Source of the DNA: an uncultured Peptococcaceae bacterium
GTDB lineage: Bacteria > Bacillota > Peptococcia > Peptococcales > Peptococcaceae
Direction: 5' to 3'
Assembly (NCBI GenBank): GCA_900553245.1
Contig: USCP01000120.1
Span: 1 to 6,077 of the forward strand
DNA: 6,077 nt
Below are positions 1 through 5,975 of the stretch, one piece after another. A program made the position numbers and the translations under genes. Under the pieces are notes generated by a model. The model saw nothing but the letters and a program-made list of their open reading frames with translations. It had not been told where the DNA came from and ran no database searches. Numbering within the stretch: position 1 is the stretch's first letter; the number at the start of each line of letters is the position of its first letter.

Positions 1-678
1 GGCGGTGATGTCCTTGGGACCATGGGACGGATGATTGCTTTCGATGCCGTCAAGACCCACTGCAACCAAGGCACTGACCAAGGAGAAGTTATCCTGTTGA
101 CCGGGATGGGCCAAGACCGCCCAGCCACCGTCCTCCTTCACGGCACGCACCGCATCCCGCGCATCGGGGTAATCGATGTCAATGTCGCAAGGGCCGCCGT
201 TTTTGAAGATTTTCCAATAAACATCACCGTAAAGACTACGGGATTGCCCACTCTGTAAAAGATAGTCCAAAATATGCTGCTTATAGATGCAACCACCGGC
301 TAAGCGCGCCACCCCTTCCACAGGGACCTCAAAGCCCAATGTATTCAGGCGGGCGATGTGGTCGAGGCTATTGGCATGGCGTTTTTTTAGGGTTTCCGCC
401 CCCAAGGTCTCAATGGCAGTGGTGCGGGTGTAACCGTAGCCCAAGATGTGCACCTTGCAGCCCAAGGTCTTGTCATAGGCGGAAAGCTCCACCCCCGGAA
501 TTGCCGCAAGGCCTGCATGACGGGCTTCCTCTGCATGAGCCGCCGCCAAGGCGGTGGTATCATGGTCGGTCCAAGCCAAATGGCTCACCCCTCGCTCCTT
601 TGCCAAGGCAATCACCTCAGTGGCACTCAGACTGCCGTCGGACACGGTGGTGTGAATGTGCAAATCGATGAGGCTCAT
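1..678 (-). CDS. phnPP: PHP-domain phosphoesterase, probable 5-phosphoribosyl 1,2-cyclic phosphate hydrolase (PhnPP-like), 3' end cut by window edge
   Basis: This frame is open from ATG 678 to the left edge: 226 residues visible, C-terminus missing. It is a PHP (polymerase and histidinol phosphatase) hydrolase: DLHIHTTVSDG (5-15; His7, His9, Asp14), WTDHDT (36-41; Asp38, His39), PGVELSAY (61-68; Glu64), VHILGY (76-81; His77), VLAHPGQ (188-194; His191) and DGIESNHPSH (210-219; His216). These are the usual metal ligands; a final Asp-x-His motif would be expected downstream. The PHP family includes TrpH/YciV-type nucleotide phosphatases, but the position after phnL, coupled by TAATG, fits PhnPP of Eggerthella lenta (EC 3.1.4.57), which hydrolyses both bonds of the cyclic phosphate left by PhnJ to give ribose 5-phosphate and phosphate. 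The family call is firm; the substrate is inferred from context. Only a weak GAGGGGG site precedes the ATG. Confidence 0.9.
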   Translation of the reverse strand, partial: MSLIDLHIHTTVSDGSLSATEVIALAKERGVSHLAWTDHDTTALAAAHAEEARHAGLAAIPGVELSAYDKTLGCKVHILGYGYTRTTAIETLGAETLKKRHANSLDHIARLNTLGFEVPVEGVARLAGGCIYKQHILDYLLQSGQSRSLYGDVYWKIFKNGGPCDIDIDYPDARDAVRAVKEDGGWAVLAHPGQQDNFSLVSALVAVGLDGIESNHPSHGPKDITA

Positions 679-1388
679 TAGCTTGCCCCCTCGGTTTGAA
701 ACTCCCCTTGGGAAATGTTAAAGACTTGGTCGCAAAGCCCTTCCATAAATTCCAAATCGTGAAAAATCCCAATCATGGAGGTGCCTTCGCTTTTGAGCTT
801 CATGAGGAGTTCCTTTACGAGAATCTTGGTATTGTTGTCCAAGGAGGCGGTCGGTTCATCCAAAAGCAAGAGGCGTGGCGCCTTGACCATGGCATGGGCA
901 AGATTCAAGCGCAATTTTTCCCCACCGGAGAAGGTGTTAGGATAGATGTCCCACAGCTCTTCATTGAGCTTAAAGTAACGCATCATTTCTTCTGCCTTTT
1001 CTACGGATTCTTCATATGAAAAGCCTGCATCCAAGGCGCCGTTAATCACGTGCTGTTTGGCAGTGGTACGAGGTAAGATGGTCAAAAACTGAGACACATA
1101 GCCGATTTCGATTTTTCTGAGCTGAATGATCTGACGCTCATCTGCCGTCACCAAATCCAGCTTGCCGTAAGAAAGGGAATCGTACATCACACGACCGGTG
1201 GTCGCCAGATAGGTGCGGTAAATGCAGCGCAACACGGTGGATTTACCGGCGCCGGAAAGACCAATGATGCCGATAAATTCGCCCTTATTGAGGCTAAAGG
1301 AGATGTCCTTGCAGCTTTTGATTTCTCGGCCTTGCTCATGCAAGTAAAAGCGCTTACTCAGGCCTTCTATTTCTAAAATAGGTTCCAT
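678..1388 (-). CDS. phnL: PhnL, ABC-type ATPase of the C-P lyase complex
   Basis: Complete gene of 236 residues (E. coli 226). PhnL is a second non-transporter ABC ATPase; it is needed with PhnG, H and I for the first step, and in E. coli it binds over PhnK on the core complex. Motifs are Walker A GLSGAGKST (43-51), the block IGYVSQFLTILPR with Q-loop Gln100, signature FSGGEKLRLNLAHA (153-166), Walker B LLLLDEPTASLD (173-184) and H-loop His210 in IGIFHDL. The LDLVTADERQIIQLRK and VSQFL..PR..A blocks are diagnostic of PhnL rather than PhnK. An upstream ATG at 1430 is open but would overlap phnM by 31 bases and add an unconserved MPLPPCRCG leader. The ATG at 1388 has AGGGAGGA 4 bases before it and begins at the conserved PILEIEGLSK strand, so I chose that. 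Its TAA overlaps the next ATG by one base. Confidence 0.96.
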   Translation of the reverse strand: MEPILEIEGLSKRFYLHEQGREIKSCKDISFSLNKGEFIGIIGLSGAGKSTVLRCIYRTYLATTGRVMYDSLSYGKLDLVTADERQIIQLRKIEIGYVSQFLTILPRTTAKQHVINGALDAGFSYEESVEKAEEMMRYFKLNEELWDIYPNTFSGGEKLRLNLAHAMVKAPRLLLLDEPTASLDNNTKILVKELLMKLKSEGTSMIGIFHDLEFMEGLCDQVFNISQGEFQTEGAS

Positions 1389-1392
1389 GGCG

Positions 1393-1400
1393 TCCTCCCT
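1393..1400 (-). promoter_or_regulatory. Shine-Dalgarno site of phnL
   Basis: AGGGAGGA lies 4 bases before the ATG at 1388 and its first base is the last base of the phnM stop codon. It decides the phnL start in favour of 1388 over the upstream ATG at 1430. Confidence 0.85.
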
Positions 1401-2584
1401 TAAACCACATCGGCAAGGCGGTAGTGGCAATCCACCACACAGTCACCTGCCACATATACCTGCTCAATGGTTGGGGTGCCGTTCTGTTCGCTCACGACAA
1501 GCAGGTCCGCCTGCTTGCCACATTCCAAGGAGCCGATGTCCCCATCGAGGCCCACCGCTTGAGCAGGGTGCAAGGTCACCAAGCGCACCGCCTGCCATAG
1601 TGGAATGTCTTCCTTGCGTGCTAAGGTAAAGACGGCATGCAAGAGGGCTTGTGGATAATAGTCACTCACAAGGACACTGACAGCATCCGCCTTAATGGCA
1701 TCCAAGGCAGAGAGGTTGCCGGAGTGGGAGCCACCTAAGAGAATGTTCGGTGCACCCACCACCGTCATAAATCCGTTATCTACCGCTGCCTTTGCAACCT
1801 CAAGGGTGATTGGAAATTCGCTGATGCGTACGCCTAAGTCCTTATTGACCGCGAGCTTGGTCACGGTGTCATCGTCATGACTGGCAATTGCCACCCCATG
1901 ACGGCGGGCACAATCGGCGAGGGCCATGAGGCCTTCAAAGGACACGGTTTCCTTGGTACGTTCCGCTTCGAGGAGGGCATCAAATTCCGCATCGCTCATA
2001 TCACGGCCTTCGTTTGGTTGATGCTTGCGATAAATGTCCAAGTTCTTATATTGGCCTTGGCCTGGGGTGTGATCCATAAAGGACAGGAGATCCACTTGGC
2101 CGTCTTCAATCATTTTCATAACATCGTCATAGCACGCCAAGTTGTCGATTTCGTAACGTAAGTGATAACGATGACGAATCAAGCGCACATCGTGGCGATA
2201 GGTGCTGATAAGAGAGGCCAGTTTTTTCACCTGCGGTGCTTGACGAATCGCCTTCACATCCCAGCTGCCGTCACGATACATGGAAATAGAATGAAACATG
2301 GTGGTGATGCCACAGCTTGCCAGGACACGTTCCGCTTCCTTGAGCCCAAGCTCAAAGCCCATCATGGCGGTGCTACGTGGTTGAATGTAGTTTTCAATCA
2401 TATCGGAATGGATGTCGATCATCCCCGGCATCACGGTTTTACCTTGCAAATCTTCACCCATGCCGGCTTCTTCGGCACGGTCCGGATAAATATCGGCAAT
2501 GCGACTGCCGTCAATCACCACAGTCTGGCCTTCCAGCACAGCATCAGGCAACACAACGGTGCCGTTTCTTAATAATTTTTTCAT
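1400..2584 (-). CDS. phnM: PhnM, ribose 1-phosphonate 5-triphosphate diphosphatase
   Basis: Complete gene of 394 residues (E. coli 378). PhnM is a metal-dependent amidohydrolase-superfamily enzyme that removes pyrophosphate from alpha-D-ribose 1-phosphonate 5-triphosphate (EC 3.6.1.63), making the PhnJ substrate. An N-terminal beta domain (MKKLLRNGTVV...) leads to MPGMIDIHSDMIE with the metal-binding His59-x-Asp61. Then come SFMDHTPGQGQY (168-179), IASHDDDT (233-240) with His236, SEFPIT (255-260), GAPNILLGGSHSGN (277-290) and VSDYYP (306-311) with Asp308. The closing LHPAQAVGLDGDIGSLECGK and ADLLVV blocks are typical of the amidohydrolase composite domain. AAAGGAG, 7 bases before the ATG and overlapping the phnK stop, supports the start. 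The gene lies before phnL here, whereas E. coli has phnL before phnM. A 12-base gap separates it from phnK. Confidence 0.97.
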   Translation of the reverse strand: MKKLLRNGTVVLPDAVLEGQTVVIDGSRIADIYPDRAEEAGMGEDLQGKTVMPGMIDIHSDMIENYIQPRSTAMMGFELGLKEAERVLASCGITTMFHSISMYRDGSWDVKAIRQAPQVKKLASLISTYRHDVRLIRHRYHLRYEIDNLACYDDVMKMIEDGQVDLLSFMDHTPGQGQYKNLDIYRKHQPNEGRDMSDAEFDALLEAERTKETVSFEGLMALADCARRHGVAIASHDDDTVTKLAVNKDLGVRISEFPITLEVAKAAVDNGFMTVVGAPNILLGGSHSGNLSALDAIKADAVSVLVSDYYPQALLHAVFTLARKEDIPLWQAVRLVTLHPAQAVGLDGDIGSLECGKQADLLVVSEQNGTPTIEQVYVAGDCVVDCHYRLADVV

Positions 2585-2591
2585 AAAGTGA

Positions 2592-2598
2592 CTCCTTT
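2592..2598 (-). promoter_or_regulatory. Shine-Dalgarno site of phnM
   Basis: AAAGGAG lies 7 bases before the phnM ATG and shares its first two bases with the phnK TAA stop. It is a strong canonical site in the only gap after phnK (12 bases). Confidence 0.85.
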
Positions 2599-3427
2599 AC
2601 AGCAATGAATGAACCAACTGTTGGGTATAAGGGTGTTGCGGGTCGTCCAAGATTTGGTCGGTGAGCCCTTGCTCGATGATTTTGCCGTCAAGCATGACGA
2701 TGGTGCGATCCGCCAACATACGGATGACCGCCAAGTCGTGGCTCACGAGCATGATGGAAATATTAAATTCTTGGCGCAGCTTACGAATCAATTCCAACAC
2801 CTTCGCCTGTACCGAAAGGTCCAAGCCGGTGGTAACCTCATCCAAGAGGAGAATGAACGGATTGTTTGCCAATGCCTTGGAAATTTGCACACGCTGCTGC
2901 ATCCCACCGCTGAAGTTCTTTGGTGGCTCTTTTTTACGGGATTGGAGAATTTCTACCGCATCTAAGAGCTCGGCCACGCGCGCATTCATCTGAGCAAAAT
3001 TGTTGTTGCCGGCGGCAATCAATTTTTCAGCAATGTTGCCGGCACTGGAATAATCCATGCGCAAACCCAAGACAGGGTTTTGGTACACCATCCCCATAAG
3101 GTGGTTGCGGATGTATTTTTTCTGTTGCAGGCTTTCTGAAAAAATATCAACTTCCCCATTTTCATAGTCGCGCAAATAAGCGTGGCCTTCGGTGATGTCA
3201 AAATCAAAATATAGACTTTTCATCATGGTCGACTTGCCGGAGCCGGATTCGCCCACGATGCCCAAAATTTCCCCTTCGTAAAGGGACACACTCACATCGT
3301 TTGCCGCCCAAACGGTTTTGCAATGGGGACAGGTATTTTTTTGAAGCGCCCCACCGTTGCGACAATAGTCGCAGGTTTTGCCATAGCGCACCGTGAGATG
3401 GTCGATGCGTAAAATCGGTTCTTCCAC
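2597..3427 (-). CDS. phnK: PhnK, ABC-type ATPase of the C-P lyase complex, with a Cys4 insertion
   Basis: Complete gene of 276 residues, about 24 longer than E. coli PhnK. PhnK is an ABC nucleotide-binding protein that does not transport; in E. coli it docks on PhnJ in the core complex. Visible motifs are A-loop Tyr15, Walker A GESGSGKST (59-67), Q-loop VYQNP around Gln116, signature FSGGMQQRVQISKAL (172-186), Walker B LLLDEVTTGLD (193-203) with Glu197, and H-loop His230 in LVSHDL. The C-terminal DPQHPYTQQLV tail is the oligopeptide-ATPase-like end typical of PhnK. Unusually, about 20 extra residues sit between Tyr15 and the DVSVSLYEGE strand and carry CDYC (Cys19, Cys22) and CPHC (Cys33, Cys36), a zinc-knuckle-like pattern absent from E. 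coli PhnK. Walker B reads DEVT instead of the usual DEPT. The start is GTG: the preceding in-frame codon is the phnJ TAA, and GGGGAGGA lies 7 bases upstream. Confidence 0.96.
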   Translation of the reverse strand: MEEPILRIDHLTVRYGKTCDYCRNGGALQKNTCPHCKTVWAANDVSVSLYEGEILGIVGESGSGKSTMMKSLYFDFDITEGHAYLRDYENGEVDIFSESLQQKKYIRNHLMGMVYQNPVLGLRMDYSSAGNIAEKLIAAGNNNFAQMNARVAELLDAVEILQSRKKEPPKNFSGGMQQRVQISKALANNPFILLLDEVTTGLDLSVQAKVLELIRKLRQEFNISIMLVSHDLAVIRMLADRTIVMLDGKIIEQGLTDQILDDPQHPYTQQLVHSLL

Positions 3428-4294
3428 TTAGTTGTCCTCCCCACTTGCTTGGGCCATGCGTGCGCGGCGCGCCTTGCAATAGCCGGTATCGTTACATTCG
3501 TAATATTTTTCGCCGGTGTCCTCGTTCACAAGCTCATCCAAATAGACGCCGGTGGCGCCGCACAAATGGCAATGCTTGCCGCTAAAGTCCTCGGTTTCAA
3601 AAGGCACATCCGCAAAGCACATGGATTCCACCTTGGTGTGCGGTGGGATGGCGTAAATCTTCTTTTCACGCCCTGCTCCGAAAAGATAGAGGGCATCGCT
3701 GTCATTAAGCTTATGGTTGTCATAGCGTGGAATCGGGCTTGGATTGGTCACATAACGGTCTTCGACAATGACCGGATATTCCGCACTGATGCTGATTTTG
3801 CCGTATTGGGTCAAATCCTCAAAGAGAGAGAGCCACATACCGCTATATTCGGCTTCAGCATGCATTTGCTTGGTCACCGCTTCACGTGGTTCCACAATGC
3901 GCAGCGGTTCCGGTGTCGGTACCTGAAGCACGAGGATTTGGTCGTTACGAAGCGGGATTTCCGGAATACGGTGACGGCTTTGGATCACAGTGGCTTCTTC
4001 GGAATCGGTGGTCACCGCCACATCGGTACATTCACAAACGAGTTTTTTGATATTGACCGCATTGACGCTGTCGTCGTTGCCTTGGTCAATAACCTTGAGC
4101 ACGTCCTCACGCCCAATGATAGAAAGGGTAATCTGAATCCCACCGGTGCCCCAACCGCGACCGATCGGCAATTCTCTGGAACCAAAAGGCACCTGATAAC
4201 CCGGAATCGCCACCGCTTTTAAGATGCTACGGCGAATTTCTCGCTTGGAGCCTTCATCCAAGAAGGCAAAATTATAATGGGTATGGTCAATCAT
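3428..4294 (-). CDS. phnJ: PhnJ, radical-SAM C-P lyase
   Basis: Complete gene of 288 residues (E. coli 281). PhnJ cleaves the C-P bond of ribose 1-phosphonate 5-phosphate by radical SAM chemistry (EC 4.7.1.1), giving the alkane and 5-phosphoribosyl 1,2-cyclic phosphate. The atypical cluster motif CX2CX21CX5C is exact: Cys242, Cys245 and Cys267 fit the [4Fe-4S] ligands, and Cys273 fits the thiyl-radical cysteine (E. coli 241, 244, 266, 272). Gly32 in AVAIPGYQVPFG matches the glycine proposed to carry a glycyl radical. Other family blocks are GWGTGGIQITLS, DVLKVIDQGNDDSVNAVNI, RHRIPEIPL, VPTPEPLR, NPSPIPRYDN and LFGAGREKKIYAIPP. I chose the ATG at 4294, not one 8 codons upstream at 4318, because AAAGGAGA lies 6 bases before it and the protein then aligns from YNFAFLDE at the same distance from the start as in E. 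coli. It overlaps the phnI end by 8 bases, and its TAA abuts phnK. Confidence 0.98.
   Translation of the reverse strand: MIDHTHYNFAFLDEGSKREIRRSILKAVAIPGYQVPFGSRELPIGRGWGTGGIQITLSIIGREDVLKVIDQGNDDSVNAVNIKKLVCECTDVAVTTDSEEATVIQSRHRIPEIPLRNDQILVLQVPTPEPLRIVEPREAVTKQMHAEAEYSGMWLSLFEDLTQYGKISISAEYPVIVEDRYVTNPSPIPRYDNHKLNDSDALYLFGAGREKKIYAIPPHTKVESMCFADVPFETEDFSGKHCHLCGATGVYLDELVNEDTGEKYYECNDTGYCKARRARMAQASGEDN
3435..3442 (-). promoter_or_regulatory. Shine-Dalgarno site supporting the GTG start of phnK
   Basis: GGGGAGGA lies 7 bases before the GTG at 3427, inside the last codons of phnJ. Because the codon just before the GTG is the in-frame phnJ stop TAA, this site confirms GTG as the phnK start. 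Confidence 0.85.
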
Positions 4295-5363
4295 TGCTGT
4301 TCTCCTTTGCACGGACACGGTCCAAACCGGATTGGAAAGTGACGTAATGCGGCAGCTTTAAGTGAGAAATAAAGCCGCTCATTTCCAAGCAGTCCCCGTG
4401 GGTCAACACAAACTCCTCGTCCTGAGAAGGGGACGGACCGGTGGTTTCCAAGCTGGCATCGGCAATGGACATGGCAATCGCCTTGTTTTCATTGCGCCCA
4501 AAAATGAGGCCGTAGCCGCCGGAAAGGGTCATCTTATCGTAGTCCTCATCGGTTTCTACATGGGACGGCACCAAGGCTTCGACCTCGGTCACCAAGATTT
4601 CACCGATGCAGACTTCTTCGCTTTCATCTAGCACATAAGGCACGCAAACCTCTACATAGCCGGTGCGAAGCTCAGATACCGTCGGATGCACTGCGCCATA
4701 GCCACGCATAGAGCTATAAGCCACACCGCCCAAGAAGCCGGCATCACTGCGGGCAAAAGTTTGCAGGCGCGCGCTGCGAGGCGCCGGAAAGGTAAGGAGT
4801 TCACTGGTGACGTCAAAAGGCTCGGTGTCATCCGGCTCAACGGCTTTCTCCATCACACCCTCCGCTCTCAACATATCGCTCACGCGTGGGCAATGAATGT
4901 CCTCACCACTAAGGCCCTCAGCGATGCCATCCCCTGCATCGGCAACGGCAGCCTTTGGCGCATCCTCCAACAGAGAAAAATCCAACAAGCGGTGAGAGTA
5001 GTCATAGGTTGGCCCCAGAATTTGCCCACCCGGAATATCCTTAAAGGCAGCAGAAATACGACGAATCAAACGCATATCGCCGGTTTCTACCACGTTGGAA
5101 TAATAATTTCGTGGCAGTGTGGAGCGATACGCACGCAAGAGAAAAACCGCTTCCTCGACACTGCCTTCGCATTGCTTGAGGGCCAAGGCGGCGTATTCTC
5201 TAGAATAAAATCCCGCCTCGCTCATAATCTTGTCAATGAGCAAGCCCATATTTTCTTGGATACAGCGCACACTCAAATCCTCGCCGCTGTTACGGAAAAT
5301 TTCCAAGAGCTTGAGAGATTGTTCGATCGCCTCACTGCCCCCGGTCGCTGCTACATAAGCCAT
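4287..5363 (-). CDS. phnI: PhnI, nucleosidase subunit of the C-P lyase complex
   Basis: Complete gene of 358 residues (E. coli about 354). PhnI displaces adenine from ATP using the phosphonate, with PhnG, PhnH and PhnL, to give alpha-D-ribose 1-phosphonate 5-triphosphate (EC 2.7.8.37). Conserved blocks are the opening MAYVAATGG, AALALKQCEGSVEEAVFLLR (58-77), RRISAAFKDIPGGQILGPTY (101-120) followed by DYSHRLLDF, the MRGYGAVHP loop (219-227), GGYGLIFGRNE (282-292), and QDEEFVLTHGD then SHLKLPHY near the C-terminus. His334 and His339 in SHLKLPH match the two E. coli histidines (328 and 333) that bind a metal at the PhnI-PhnJ interface. A variable acidic stretch (about 133-185) separates the halves, as in E. 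coli. The start follows the phnH TAA with no gap; an AGGGAGG site lies 10 bases upstream. The 3' end overlaps phnJ by 8 bases. Confidence 0.97.
   Translation of the reverse strand: MAYVAATGGSEAIEQSLKLLEIFRNSGEDLSVRCIQENMGLLIDKIMSEAGFYSREYAALALKQCEGSVEEAVFLLRAYRSTLPRNYYSNVVETGDMRLIRRISAAFKDIPGGQILGPTYDYSHRLLDFSLLEDAPKAAVADAGDGIAEGLSGEDIHCPRVSDMLRAEGVMEKAVEPDDTEPFDVTSELLTFPAPRSARLQTFARSDAGFLGGVAYSSMRGYGAVHPTVSELRTGYVEVCVPYVLDESEEVCIGEILVTEVEALVPSHVETDEDYDKMTLSGGYGLIFGRNENKAIAMSIADASLETTGPSPSQDEEFVLTHGDCLEMSGFISHLKLPHYVTFQSGLDRVRAKENSND
4301..4308 (-). promoter_or_regulatory. Shine-Dalgarno site of phnJ
   Basis: AAAGGAGA lies 6 bases before the ATG at 4294, within the 3' coding end of phnI. It favours this ATG over the in-frame ATG 24 bases upstream, which would place the site inside the coding sequence. 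Confidence 0.85.
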
Positions 5364-5975
5364 TTACGCTTCGCCTCCCTCTGCGACTGTCTTTACCAAT
5401 CGTGGCACCGCCATGATGGCACCGCCGGCATCACAAAAGACCAACTCTACCCCAAGTGGATATTCCATCTGCGCTGCATCACGCAAGGCGATGGTCTTCT
5501 TCACATACGGGCTCACACCAACAGTCAAGGTGCCATCAATCCCCGGCCCAGAAAGCACCATCGCATCCGCGCCGGCCACCGATTCACAATATACCAAGAG
5601 GGTCGCTGAGCATTGTGGGTCCGCATAGGTGCCGTGCTTGACCTTGTCAAACACTGCCGCCAAGGAGCCGTCATTCATCTCCGAGGACAAGAACACATAA
5701 TCCGCGACTTCAAGTGCACCTTCGCGGCACAAGGTCAGATTGTGCAAGGACTCGGCAAGGATTGGATTTTTTTCTACAAACATTTTTTCTTCATTATCTA
5801 AAAGGGTGCAGCCCAAGGCCAACAAGGTGCCATAGTCCTCAGTAAAGGTTTCGGCTTCACGGCGAATGCTTTCGATTCTCCCCGGATTGGCCATGGCCTG
5901 TAAAAGGCTGCGGAACACGCTTTGACTGTCAAAGACAAAATCAAAGGCGTACACGGATTGCATCAAATCTGACAT
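5364..5975 (-). CDS. phnH: PhnH, C-P lyase core complex subunit
   Basis: Complete gene of 203 residues (E. coli PhnH is about 194). PhnH is a structural subunit of the cytoplasmic PhnGHIJ complex; its fold resembles PLP-dependent transferases, but it has no known catalysis of its own. Family landmarks are the N-terminal FDSQSVFRSLLQAMANPGRI segment (residues 15-34), the central ATLLVYCES strand (124-132), LSGPGIDG (141-148), and the C-terminal YPLGVELVF followed by IMAVPRL (172-193), all in the order seen in E. coli PhnH. The ATG overlaps the phnG stop by one base, with only a weak GGGGGA Shine-Dalgarno-like stretch 6 bases upstream, so translation is probably coupled to phnG. The TAA stop abuts the phnI ATG directly. 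I see no frameshift or truncation. Confidence 0.95.
   Translation of the reverse strand: MSDLMQSVYAFDFVFDSQSVFRSLLQAMANPGRIESIRREAETFTEDYGTLLALGCTLLDNEEKMFVEKNPILAESLHNLTLCREGALEVADYVFLSSEMNDGSLAAVFDKVKHGTYADPQCSATLLVYCESVAGADAMVLSGPGIDGTLTVGVSPYVKKTIALRDAAQMEYPLGVELVFCDAGGAIMAVPRLVKTVAEGGEA
5374..5380 (-). promoter_or_regulatory. Shine-Dalgarno site of phnI
   Basis: AGGGAGG lies 10 bases before the phnI ATG, within the last codons of phnH. The spacing is longer than for the neighbouring genes; because the phnH stop directly abuts the phnI start, re-initiation may contribute. Confidence 0.7.

Noticed and set aside
1389..1430. Upstream ATG at 1430 giving a 14-residue longer PhnL
   Set aside because: The extension would overlap phnM by 31 bases, has an unconserved Pro/Cys-rich leader, and ignores the strong AGGGAGGA site placed for the ATG at 1388.
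3019..3479. Minus-strand open frames overlapping phnK in other frames (3204-3479 and 3019-3207), suggesting a possible frameshift
   Set aside because: phnK itself is continuous from GTG to stop with all ABC motifs in order, so no frameshift is needed. The overlapping frames have no domain content.
3449..4222. A 257-codon open frame on the plus strand, opposite phnJ
   Set aside because: It lies entirely within phnJ, which has exact catalytic motifs on the minus strand. Long antisense frames are expected here from codon composition.
4686..5609. A 307-codon open frame on the plus strand, opposite phnI and phnH
   Set aside because: It is antisense to two well-conserved genes, crosses their junction, its protein resembles no family I recognise, and it has no independent support. 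It is a shadow of the coding bias on the other strand.
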